A stretch of 64,000 nucleotides of DNA. It comes from Cyprinodon diabolis. Its lineage: Eukaryota > Chordata > Actinopteri > Cyprinodontiformes > Cyprinodontidae. Position numbers and translations under genes: made by a program. Below, in pieces: positions 13,084 through 23,700 of the stretch. Every line of letters begins with the position of its first letter. Positions within the stretch are counted from its first letter, which is position 1. The stretch lies in contig CM060064.1 of assembly GCA_030533445.1 (NCBI GenBank), forward strand, positions 48,046,787 to 48,110,786. The letters run 5' to 3'. The notes beneath the pieces are model-generated. The model had not been told where the DNA came from. It saw nothing but the letters and a program-made list of their open reading frames with translations, and searched no databases.

Positions 13084-13271
13084 AGCTCCACAGTCAAAAC
13101 CACTCCTAGTTTTTTCTTCTGTGGATGCAAAACATCATGATGTGATAAATACCATTTGTTCCCATCATGACGCTCCAAGTTGTCATTTGGTACTTTTTCT
13201 GCATAACCTAGAGAAATGATGTCAGACATGAAATTGTTGTACTCCTGAAGAAGAGAAGAGTTGTACGGCAA
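13084..13271 (-). pseudogene. BEL/Pao reverse-transcriptase N-terminal fragment
   Basis: The frame reads FMSDIISLGYAEKVP and then YLSHHDVLHPQKKK, the beginning of the Pao-type reverse-transcriptase domain. A one-base deletion shifts the frame just before the insertion point at 13083. The RT sequence resumes on the far side of the inserted element (12520 downwards, with [19 protein letters not shown] coding). It is a broken piece of the surrounding BEL/Pao copy. Confidence 0.75.
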
Positions 13272-13356
13272 TACCTTTATTATCTGTCATGCAGACTTTG
13301 GAGTGTTTAAACGGGAATTCAATGTAATAACGACCAACATGTAGCTTTGCTGTATT

Positions 13357-14133
13357 TTAAACTTTATCCAGAAATTGCTGATCTTCCTTAGAAGGTTCCT
13401 TTTCATGTCTGGCACACTCTGGACAAACAGTTTTACACTGTTGATTCCAAAGCTCATCAAGTTTCACCACAAATACTCTGTTAACAGTTCTCTCTGGCTG
13501 ATCCTGAGTTTCTGCTTCAGTCTCACCCAAAGGTCCATTAACTGTCCAACCAAGAACCGTTTTAACTGCATATGGTCCATCTCCAACACTGCTGATGACA
13601 TTTAGTGGTTCCAAAGCTTTTGGCACATTTAAGCCAATTAACAAATCGATCTCTGACTCAATCTCAGGTAGGCAGACAGGCTTCAAATATGGCCACCGAG
13701 ATATATCATGCTGATGTGGGATATTTCCTTTATGCACAGGCATAGTGTTTAGAGTATAAAGACTGGGAAGATCCCAATATTCATTACTGTCCAGTCCAGC
13801 AATTAGCAGATCTTTAACAATATTAGTTTCACTCACTTTGCTTTGTCCCATAGTTCTCAGCAGAATGTTGGCTCCCCTGCTTTGTATGTTCAGCTTATTC
13901 ATCAGTTTCACTGTGAAAAATGATGCGGTGCTTCCTGGGTCAAGAAATGCATAGGGGATCACTTTTGCATCTCCCTTCTTGGCCGTAACTTTCACAGGCA
14001 CTATTGATAACTTAAGGTCATTTTTACCGGCCCCAGTAAGAGCATTAGTCTGAATAGAGGCTATGACGCCATCTTGAGTCTGTTTATTTGTTGGTTGCTC
14101 TTTCTTCAGCTTTCTTTGATAAATGTGTAGCAT
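13357..14133 (-). pseudogene. BEL/Pao protease-region ORF
   Basis: This 258-codon open frame is the best preserved part of the BEL/Pao copy. It contains the retropepsin-like motif LDPGSTASF about 65-75 residues in, followed by LLIGLN and VLGWTVNGPLG motifs typical of the peptidase A17 region between Gag and reverse transcriptase. It is open throughout, but gag upstream and RT downstream are interrupted, so a functional polyprotein cannot be made from it. Confidence 0.8.
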
Positions 14134-14344
14134 TTGAGGATGTTTTAGGTCACATGTCTTGCAGCTGAGGCATTTTCTGCAGTCTTTACTAATGTCTCCT
14201 TTACAAAGACATCCAAAACAGATTCCATTTTCTTTTAGAAAAGCAAGTTTCTCTTTGTGTTTTCTTTTCCAACTCTTGACACTTTTCCAAGGTATGATTG
14301 CCTCTGCAAAACAAGCAACTCCTCACTTCTGTAGTTTTTTTCCT

Positions 14345-14530
14345 TTTCTTTAATTCAATTCTATTCAGTTTATTTCTAAAGCTCCAATTCACATCATGTC
14401 ATCTCAGGTCACTTTCCAGTTCAACCAGATCATCCAGTCAGATTGATTCAAAGTTTTCTATCTAAGGAAAACCAGCTGATTGCATCGACTCATTGACTCT
14501 TCAGCAATCCCTCATAATCCCTTTAAATTT
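14345..14530 (-). repeat. L2-type LINE 3' tail nested in BEL/Pao gag
   Basis: Reverse complement of the module also found at 33096-33235 and 55796-55930, including CTGATTGCATCGACTCATTG and the AATTGGAGCTTTAGAAATAAA end. It separates the zinc-knuckle part from the upstream Gag part of the BEL/Pao remnant, so it inserted later. CTTTAA flanks both sides and may be a target duplication. Confidence 0.65.
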
Positions 14531-14960
14531 ATCATTTAGCAAATGCACTCTTTGAATCATACTGGGACTTGAGACTAAAGCTTCCGTGTGTCCTTGTTTG
14601 TCATCCAGCTATCTCTGATGTCTCCAAATACTGGGTCAGAGGCAATTTTCACTTGCTTCTCCAGAAAATCCACCTTATCCTTAAATATGGCGTGTTGGTT
14701 GTTTTTCTGATGAAAATCACAGACTGTTGTCCTCAACTTATCTCTCTGTCTGTAAGGTAACTTCTTTATTATGCCAAGCATGTTTGCAGGCATATCAAGC
14801 TAATTCAAATAACTGAGATCTTCGATAGCATTAAAACAACCGCTGACAAATATTGTGTATGCTTGAATAGCAGCATATTTCTCCTCATTAATAGGAGAAT
14901 AATCCTAAATTTCTTTTCAATCCAGTTGCCAAACTCACCCAGAGCCATAGCTCTGTTGAA

Positions 14961-15707
14961 CCGTCCATTCCACCTGCTTTTAGCAGTGAAGATTTTATGG
15001 GATTCTTTTTAAATAAGATTGATCTTATTAAAAATAAGATCATTAGCACTCCTCTGTCTGCGATTGTATCTGAGGTAGTCATGGAATCTGAACCGGGTTT
15101 AGACTGCTTTGATCCAGTTGAACTTTCTGAATTAGCAGGGTTGTTGTCTTCATCTAAGCCTTCAACTTGTATGTTAGATCCAGTTCCAACCAGGTTATTT
15201 AAGGAGGTATTCCCTTTGATCTCCTTCTCCATTTTAGATGTGATTAATCTATCTCTGTTACAGGGATATGTACCTAAAGCTTTTAAGGTTGCTGTAATTA
15301 AACCTCTGCTTAAGAAACCGTCTCTTGACCCAGATGACTTGGTTAATTATAGACCTATATCCAATCTTCCTTTCTGATCTAAAATTCTTGAGAAAGTAGT
15401 TGCCAAACAAGTTTGCGATCACTTTCACCATAATGAACTTTTTGAAGAGTTTCAGTCTGGCTTTAGAGCTCATCATAGCACTGAAACAGCTCTGGTGAAA
15501 GTCACTAATGATATTCTCATGGCCTCAGATAATGGACTCGTATCTGTGCTCGTCCTGTTGGATCTTAGTGCTGCATTTGATCCAGTTGATCATATTCTTT
15601 TAGAAAGACTTGAATATTTTGTTGGAATTAAAGGAGCAGCTCTAGACTGGTTTAAATCTGATCTATCTTCATGCTCAAAGGTTACCTGTGGAGTACCACA
15701 GGGATGT
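14961..15707 (+). pseudogene. L2/CR1-group LINE reverse-transcriptase remnant
   Basis: Two frames in the same register (14997-15377 and 15495-15749) cover the N-terminal half of a non-LTR reverse transcriptase. Visible motifs are VIKPLLKKP, NYRPISNLPF, FQSGFRAHHSTETAL, VLLDLSAAFD (first catalytic Asp) and GVPQG. An in-frame stop at 15375 and a deletion before GVPQG inactivate it. The FADD-containing half is absent, with the copy ending abruptly at about 15707. It abuts the BEL/Pao remnant on the opposite strand. Confidence 0.8.
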
Positions 15708-15886
15708 TGCAGCGTGTTGCAGATATTTTTGATTTCTGCCCAGTATTGAAGCGTGGACTGCGCTGTTATTCCACGCCACAACGCCAGAGGGCCGATCAGG
15801 AACTAGCTGTGGGTCTAGATACGGCCGAGGCGGAGAGGAAGTGGGGGAAGTTTGTGCGACAACGGTAATCAGGGCAAACAGAGGAG

Positions 15887-16127
15887 GGATCCAGGTGGAA
15901 AAAGGGTCCCAACGTTCTCGCGCACCTCGCTCTTCTAGCTGCTCCATCTTTAGTCGTTTTCCACAATGGTGGTCATACAAAAAAAACAAGCCGGTAAATG
16001 TAGAGCAGATGTTGATCTGACCAATCAGAGGCCTGCTGTCTGCGGTAACCTACAATTTTGGAGAGGTGCAGTACAGTGTCTGCGAAGGGGGGCATATCTG
16101 TTAACTGCGGCAAAAACACGCAGACGA
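15887..16127 (+). repeat. Dispersed repeat A, copy 1
   Basis: About 240 bp from GGATCCAGGTGGAAAAAGGG to CACGCAGACGAC recurs in the same orientation at 46308-46566. Shared blocks include CTCGCTCTTCTAGCTGCTC, GACCAATCAGAGGCCT and GGCATATCTGTTAACTGCG. No protein is encoded. The family was not recognised; a non-autonomous DNA transposon is the simplest guess. Confidence 0.65.
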
Positions 16128-16199
16128 CTGAGATGGCGCTACTCAGACTCGTCTATCCAAACTAGTAGCAGAGGAACATGAAGCTCACTAGAGTGAAAC

Positions 16200-16640
16200 G
16201 CGCTGCCTTGGATATTTGGGCAATTTAGTGCTGAAAGCCCTAAAAAGAAAAGGAGACGACGTATTTGGACAAAGACATGGCTGAGCTAACGTGGCTACTA
16301 CGGTCTGTCAGTTTGACAGGAAGAACTACATTTCACTCATTGCCCCCCCGCCATGCTGCTGGGTTTATATCTGAGAGGAAGAAGAAGAAGAATCCTTGTT
16401 TGCCCACTGAGCGATTTGCCGACTGAATTTCAAACATGTTGGATTTTCTCCCGACCTTAAGATTCCTCATGGGGGGTGGGGGGGTCGCTAGAGGCTGATC
16501 GCCCCTCGTTACCCCCTGGTCACTCCACCACGCACCATCAGATAGAAGTGGTGCAATAAATCTTAGTGTACGTCTGGCCTAAGCTAACGAATGCAGAGAA
16601 GATAAAGCAATAAAAATGCCAACATAGCAGGGTTACGCTG
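16200..16640. other. Unassigned DNA 3' of b4galt3
   Basis: No gene or clear repeat is visible here apart from a short GA-rich run near 16375 and a G-run near 16470. It lies beyond the presumed end of the b4galt3 transcript. Confidence 0.3.
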
Positions 16641-16646
16641 AATCAG

Positions 16647-16742
16647 TTTATTCAGGAGTATAAGGCCACAGTGGAGTGTGCAGAAGTCAGAAAGGAAAAC
16701 AGAAACAAGCAGCAGCAGAACCCTGGGAGGGCTCGCTTTATT
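16647..16742 (-). terminator. Candidate poly(A) signals for b4galt3
   Basis: On the minus strand AATAAA occurs at 16737-16742 and 16647-16652, about 0.75-0.85 kb beyond the b4galt3 stop codon. Either could direct cleavage. The choice is inference; transcript ends were not available. Confidence 0.35.
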
Positions 16743-17493
16743 CAGTCACATCCTCGCTCTTCGCTTTAACGTCTCAGTCCATCTGATCCAGATATGCTCA
16801 ATAAGACGCTGACCATCAGATAAGGCCCATGACCTGATGAGTGATGAGCAGGCGTCTGCAGGATCCTGGAGCTCCGCCTCCTCGATGGGGAGAAGGAAAG
16901 ACCGTCGCCACAGTTAGAAGTCGAGCTCCTGATCTGGAGCAGATTCTTTGGTTTTTTTCTGCCAAACTCACAGGTTTAAAAACACTTTTTCACACAATCA
17001 GCTGTTGGAGTCAAAGATACATGAAAGGAAAAAGATGGAGGAGGAATATTGGGCGTCTATTGGAGCTGAAGACCTTCATCTGAAATCAGCAGCTCCCCCT
17101 GCTGGTCAGCCAGGAAACCGGAGGCTGCAAGGAGGACCAGCAGCCGGTGAACGGCAGCTCTGACGCCTTGAAGGAGAAAAAATGCCGACTGGAGACGTTT
17201 GCTTCAGGAGCAGAAACAGTCGGTCAGGAACTCCTCCTTTAAACTCGTTCTACAAACAGTAAGATCTAAGATAGAGAAATACACGATTCTAAGGCCTCAT
17301 GGTTTATACAGCGGCTACAGCGCCTTACACAAACTCACAGAGTCCAACTCAGCTCCTCCTGTAGCTCCTGTGGAACGTCGATAAGATATGAAGGATTAAA
17401 GGAGCCACAAGGGGGAGCCATCGCTTCATTTTAGCTGAAACCAATGGTCCTCAGCCTGAAGCAGCTGATCGCCCATCTACACAGATCACAGGA

Positions 17494-17779
17494 TTATTTC
17501 ACAGCTGCTGGTTTGTCCTGGAGTTTGGTTGAGGAGTTTCCTACAGGCTTCTCTGCAGGCTTCTCTGCAGGCTTCTCTGCAGGCTTCTCTGCAGGCTTCT
17601 CTGCAGGCTTCTCTGCAGGCTTGCGTGGCTGCGCAGGCGAGCGCAGGGCGGACTCTGTCCCGATGTTGACGGTGATGTTGGTGTAGAGGGGCAGGTAGTA
17701 CCTGGAGACGATCTCGTATTCCACCGTGTTCATGCCGTCCATCTTCCAGGTCTGACGGGTTTTTGCCAACATGTTGAAT
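17494..17779 (-). CDS. b4galt3: b4galt3 coding exon 6 with PAEK repeat tail
   Basis: 286 bp from cctcag|ATTC to the stop at 17494-17496. It encodes the domain end ([13 protein letters not shown]) and then a low-complexity C-tail with six PAEK units. Human B4GALT3 also has a C-terminal extension, but the PAEK repeat is specific to this copy as far as I can tell. Confidence 0.88.
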
Positions 17780-20700
17780 CTGAGGACAGAAGAAGAGATT
17801 CTCCTCAATGGATCTAAAGCAGCAGGTTCTGGTTCTGATCGCCACCGTTTGATGAAGTCAAGCTAAATTATGATGCAGACTAACGCTGCGTTCACGTTTT
17901 TTCCGAACATACAAATTTATGATCAACCAGAAGAAGATCCACACAATAGCATATATCTGACCAGATTGTTTTTATAAACATTTTCTTTTTAAATAAAGCA
18001 TTTTAAATGCCACAATAATCACATTTAAATCATTTTAATGGCAATTGAGTCATTCAAATAATAATTGAATTTCTTAATTGTTTTCAATGACCAGCAGAAA
18101 CCCTGCATAGTTAATACCGGTTTATTCCTTTAGTTTTGTTCTAAAAATAAACTTTAAACTACCTCAGCGAGCGTGTTTCCCTTTAGTCAGGTACAAAAAC
18201 ATTTAATTCCTTACTTTCTGGTGTTTTTTGAAGCATATGGCGATCTGACCTTAAATAGTTTTGTTTGTACATGACTAAAGGGAAACACGCCCGCTGAGGT
18301 AGTTTAAAGTTTATTTTTTAAACAAATCTAAAGATAAACGCAAACCTGACATCTTGTGCATTGGTACCGACTGTAGGTATGCTGGTCTGACAGACCAGCG
18401 GCGGGATGCTGGAGGTCTGGAGCTCCCAACAAGACTGCAGATTACAGTGGGATTATAATCCTGATGAACAGAGGAGGTTTGGAGGCGGACTTTCTCACTT
18501 AAAAACATCTTAAAACTATTTTTCCAACTCAAAGTAAATAAAGCCAAGCGGCTCTCTAACTGGAAGGGTTAGCGCCGAGCAGCAGAGCAACTGGACCACA
18601 GTTTGATCCAGAGTCCAGATTTCTGCATTGAAGCGTTTTTGATGCTCAGAACACCTTTGGTTTGAACCCAGAATCACAGAACAACCTTTAGCTGCAGTAA
18701 TGATCCAGTTAAAGTCGTAGGGAAGCGGCTGTTCTAACCGTTGCATTTCTGAATTCTCCCGAGTGGTGCCCGACTTTACACCAGTGAATAAAGTGAATGT
18801 GATTGGTCCATTATCATAGGGGGCGGGATTGTTGTGGCGGACAGAGGTGTCAAGTAGAGAAATACACTTTTTAGGATCTATACTTTACTCCATTACTTAT
18901 TTTTCCTCCTACTTCTGACTTCTACTCATTACATTTTCACACAGTATCTGTACTTTCTATTCCTTACATTTTAAAACAATCGTTACTCTTGGCTTCGGTT
19001 TAATGCAGAGGTCACAGATTAGCGGACCGCGGTCCGGTGTTATGCTGAAAAGTGCATCCCTGCAGAGATATGCATCCCCCGTGGCGGGAGCGCGCCTCGT
19101 TCTGTACAACTGCGACCATCGACGAGGAAAACGGATTAAAATGTGACCAATGGAGCTACTTTAGGTAATATTAATGATATAAAAAGGTTTAAATATTCCT
19201 CTAGTGGGAAAAACAACTGTGGTTATTTTGCAAATTCATTTACAACCGTACGGCTGTTATGAACAACATTTAATCCAAAGATTGTGTCCGAGGTTCGGCT
19301 GATTTATTTGTTCTAGTCTCTTGTTTTCACACACATCAATAAACAGTGATAGTTTTCAAACTAGAAAGCTTTGTCTGAAGCGGAAAATCAAACGCACATC
19401 TACAGAGCACAGCGTTCAGAGCGTCAGATAGCTACGGTGCATTCAGGAGCATGGGACATTTACACGTACAAGGAAAGGGACATAAACTCATCCAATAACG
19501 TATGAACTCCACCTCTTTGGGTTGATGTCGTTGCCTTTGTCCAGCTTGTGTTTGATCATCTTGTAGCGGCCAACCTTCAGAGACGGACGGCTGATGTACA
19601 TCCCGGCCAGAGAGACTCTGAGCGGACAGAAACAGAACCATTTTTCTCTAGGACCTGAACAGGACGGTCCGTTAGAACCTCAGAACCGCCCTCACCTGAC
19701 TCCGATGTCATCGTCCTCGCCACCCCAGCCCCAGTAGTTGTTGGGGAAGCCGTTCATCTTCAGGTAGTGCAGCGGCGACAGAGCGGACACTCCTCCAAAG
19801 TACATCTTGTACGGAAGCCTGGAGAGAACAGGTAGAAGCCGAGCGGTGAGTCTTACACAGAAGCGGCGGCCGACATTTTGACCGACGTTCTCAGGGACGT
19901 ACTTGTAGCCAAACTTGTCCATGGCGATGGCGGCGTGCTTGGGGTTGGCGTCGCAGACGTAGAGGTTGCGGTCGTCCTCGGGGATGAGGTCGACGTCGTG
20001 GAAGAACAGGCAGTCCCAGTCCTCCTCCCTCATCGCCTCCCGGAAACCGACGTTCATCAGCTTGGCGCGGTTAAAGGTGTAGTTTCCCGCCTTTAGACCA
20101 AAACAACAAAAGAATAAAGAATTAATTATTCTTTCACTGATTAGATAAAAATCCTGGAGGTTTAGATCCATTATTCGGCTGCTAAGCAACGGCTCCCCTC
20201 CCCCACGTGTTGCTGGGAGGTGCTCCCTTTTTAATCAGAGGGAAACCAGGAGGCTGCTGGGAAATATTTCTGTCTAAGTTTGGAGCCAAATCTGCATGCT
20301 GGAAAAGAATGATCAGTCTGACTGGTTCTGGTTCAGTCTGGCATCAAACCATCAGCAGGTTGAAGAACCAGTGAAACCAGTAGAATGGTGAAAAGTGCCG
20401 GTCCACCAGGGGGAGCTGTCCAGCAGTGAGCGGGACTCACCTGGTGGATGACGTAGATCCCGTAGCTGAGCTGCTGGCGCTGCAGGAACGGATGCAGGTA
20501 GTAGAGCAGGAACTTCAGGTGATGCTCTCGGTTGCGGTGTGGGATGATGATGGCCGTCTTGTGTCGGGCCTCGCATTCGGGCGGCCTGTAGCGCCCCCCT
20601 CGTACCACCAGGGGGTTTTTCCTCTGAACCTCGGCCAGAGTGAGTCCAGACGGGAAGCTGACGTGGATCGGCCCGCCTGCGGACAGACCGAGGTTAATGG

Positions 20701-23700
20701 AGCGGACCCAAAGGCGAACGATACTTCAGGCTGGGTTCAGTTCTGCAGCGGTTCAGAAGAACCAAACATTTTGGGCTCAAGTCGATCAGCCGGTGTTCTG
20801 TCAGATCAGCACAGCCGTGGTCATTACCCGTTTATCTCTGTAGTTTTATACTAAAATAGTCTTTAAACTACCTCAGCGGGCGCGTTTCCCTTTAGCCATG
20901 TGCAAACAAAACTATTTAAGGTCAGATCGCCAAACTGTAATATAGAAAGCAATTAATCTGTTTTTTATACATGACTAAAGGGAGACGTGCCCTCTGAGGA
21001 GCTTTAAAGTCTATTTTCTTACTAAACTAAAAGGATAAACAGGGTATGCTGGTCTGATCAGGTATGCTCATCTGACAGAACACCAGCAGTTTACAGAAAC
21101 AGGCGGGAGAGGGGCTGAAATAATCATCAACTCATTCAGGAATCGATTAATCATTAACAGGAGCATAGAAACTCTAAAATGTGTCTTTAGCTGCAGAGCG
21201 ACTCATTTAAAGCAGGAATTAAACCAGTATGGTTAGTAATGGTTAATGGTTAGTTGCAGCTCTGGCAGAAGCAGAACCCTGCGGTGAAATCAGCAACATC
21301 TGGCAAACGTCTGAACATCTGGCTCAGGGTGACCCGCTCAGAAAGCATTTTAATTATGGAACCAACAATCGGACCTGGAAACGGCCCAACCAGAACCGGA
21401 CCAGAACTCGCCTCCTGAAAACAACAAATATGGAGCCCAGTTAGCGCCGCTAACGTTCACCCTGCAGGCCTACAGGCTCAATTCTGATTTTTTCTGCGCT
21501 GCCGTTCACATTTCCAAATATATACGACTTGTATGTGATCTCCTGTGTGACCTGCGTTCATATAGTTTAAGTGTGCCGTATCGCAGTAGACGACGCAATG
21601 ACATCACAAGCCAGCATGCTCTGCGTTTACACAAGTAAACATGGACGGTAGCGCTGGAGCGCATCTTTCCCAACCTTAAAAACAATTATTTCAAGAGGAT
21701 TCAAAAAATATACAGCTCTCCGCATCATTGTTGTTTTTCAAAACTTATTCAATTGAAACTTTAAAAAAAAAAACATTTTCAAAATTTCAAGTTGATTTTC
21801 TCCCCCAGTGTCAAAGTGCTGATCCCTCAGGGGCTTAGATGGTGTGACGGGGACGATTATTTAAGGACAGTTTAGGACAAAGTATTCCCAGCTGCTGCAT
21901 TCAGGAGCCGTGGGAATTCATTGCGCCAATCAGGGCCTGAAATTCTAAGCAGGAATAATAATAATAACAGGAATAGCAGGGTTTTTATAATAGTGATAAT
22001 TCATCTTAAAAACATCATGTGTAGCTAACAATGCCGACGCTTTTGGATTTAGACGAAGAAGAGCATCTCCGCTACTCACTGGTCCACGCTCTTCTCTTCT
22101 TCTTCTTCTCCTCTTAGGTAGGGTTGTGGGGAATATTTTTGATTTTCAGCTGTCCGATATAATATCGATCTTTCAGCTCCTAGTATCGATTTAAAAAAAA
22201 CAAAAAACAATTTACCTAAAACAATAAGGGGAAAATGGGCTACCTCTGCACCACCACTCTGATAGATGGCGCTGTGGAGCCCTGTAGCTGTGCAGTGCTG
22301 CACCATATCTGTTGAGGAAGTCCCAGCGGAAGACATGGACTGACTACAAGCCCAAACAACCAGTAAACCAAATTAACTACATGATCAGTAGTTATATGTT
22401 AACCTTTAAAATATTCAAACATGGATCGCTGGCTGGAACCCAGATCTATGGTCGTATCAACGGAGGAAGCAGCTTCTACACACCAGATGTCGGGATGGAC
22501 CCAGATACCCACCGATCCTCCGACAGGCGTCAGTACCGCCAAGCGGCTGAACGTTTCAGACAGTGACAGCTGCTCAATAGAGGGCGCCGCCACACCCACC
22601 CAGCAACCCTCATTAAGACAATAAAACAATAGATATAAAAATTAATATTATGAAATATATTGCTACATATTGATCATTAATGACTAGTAAAGCGTCATTT
22701 CATTTTTCATGGAATTGGTGATGGATTTCTGCCCTAGGGCGCCCGTTACCTCTGGTTAAAAGTTGTTGATGCTCCTCTGATCCAGAAGGAGAGCAGAGCT
22801 CTGGGTGCAGCTAAGCTGCTGTATAATGGCGTATTGGCGGCGTTTTGGTATAAAGGGGGTTCACAGGAGGAAACCTCCTCCAGACTTCATCCCCATCATA
22901 GGGGGAGCCAGAAGGTGAGTGATGGATCCTCCCTGCGTTCACGCCCACCACCAACACACTTCTAGCAGACATGACGCTCAATCTGCTGCCAACAGAAACC
23001 TGCTTTTATTTTTATTTATTCTTTTTTTTTGGGCATGCGGTAAACAGCAGCTAGGTCAATACCACGATCAAAGAAACCTTTTTCTGCCTCCAGGCGCATC
23101 ACTGCCCCCCTTATTATCATTCCACTGTCTGTACAGAGCAATGAAATTCACTCTCTGCATTTAACCGTCCCTTTGGGGAGCAGTCTGTGCCCAGGGAACA
23201 GCGTGGAGATAAGGGTCTTGCTCAGGGACCCAGAGTAGCAAGCTCTATGCCCCCACCCCCCTCCCTTCCAGGGCATCATGCTGCCGTGCGTTATGCAGAA
23301 GTTAGGCTGTCGCTGGACAGAAGTTCTGGACTCGTTATGAATCCCCCATCTATTCGCCCAGAATAGAAATAATCCATAGAAAGTTCAGCATGCATGACGT
23401 CCCAGAATCTCCTAAACGCTGGCAGATGCTGGATAAATCAGCACGGTGTGACAGCAGCTTTAAAGCTTTCATTTTTCTGATGTGTAAAAAGCTCAGATAG
23501 CAGACAGAAATCTGACAGAACCAGCAGCACCGGTTCTGGGGAACTACTGGACTTTTAGCAGCCACCGTAAACAGATCCAGCAGCCGGCTCATTAAGGTTT
23601 GCTCAGATAATTAATCCCCAAACAGAACGGTGCTGCAGAGCCTCTCATTAATCCAGGCCCACCAGTCGGACCACATTAGCATCTCTGTGACTTTAAGGCG

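Larger units (their letters stand above)
12340..14960 (-). mobile_element. BEL/Pao LTR retrotransposon remnant (gag-pol), nested insertions
   Basis: Read on the minus strand, the order is Gag-like sequence (about 14960-14530), a CCHC zinc knuckle (CLFCRGNHTLEKC, about 14290-14330), an A17/DUF1758-type aspartic protease region with the LDPGSTASF active-site motif (13357-14133), then the start of reverse transcriptase (13271-13084) and its continuation at 12520-12360. Two insertions break it: a 545-bp element at 12530-13074 and an L2 LINE tail near 14345-14530. A one-base deletion just before the 13083 breakpoint shifts the RT frame. No LTRs, RNase H or integrase were found. The copy is dead. 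Confidence 0.8.

Noticed and set aside
17486..17845. 119-codon frame overlapping b4galt3 exon 6
   Set aside because: Different frame from the enzyme; its CREA repeats are the shadow of the PAEK-coding minisatellite.
19878..20854. Plus-strand frames opposite b4galt3 exons 2 and 3
   Set aside because: Antisense shadows of conserved minus-strand exons.
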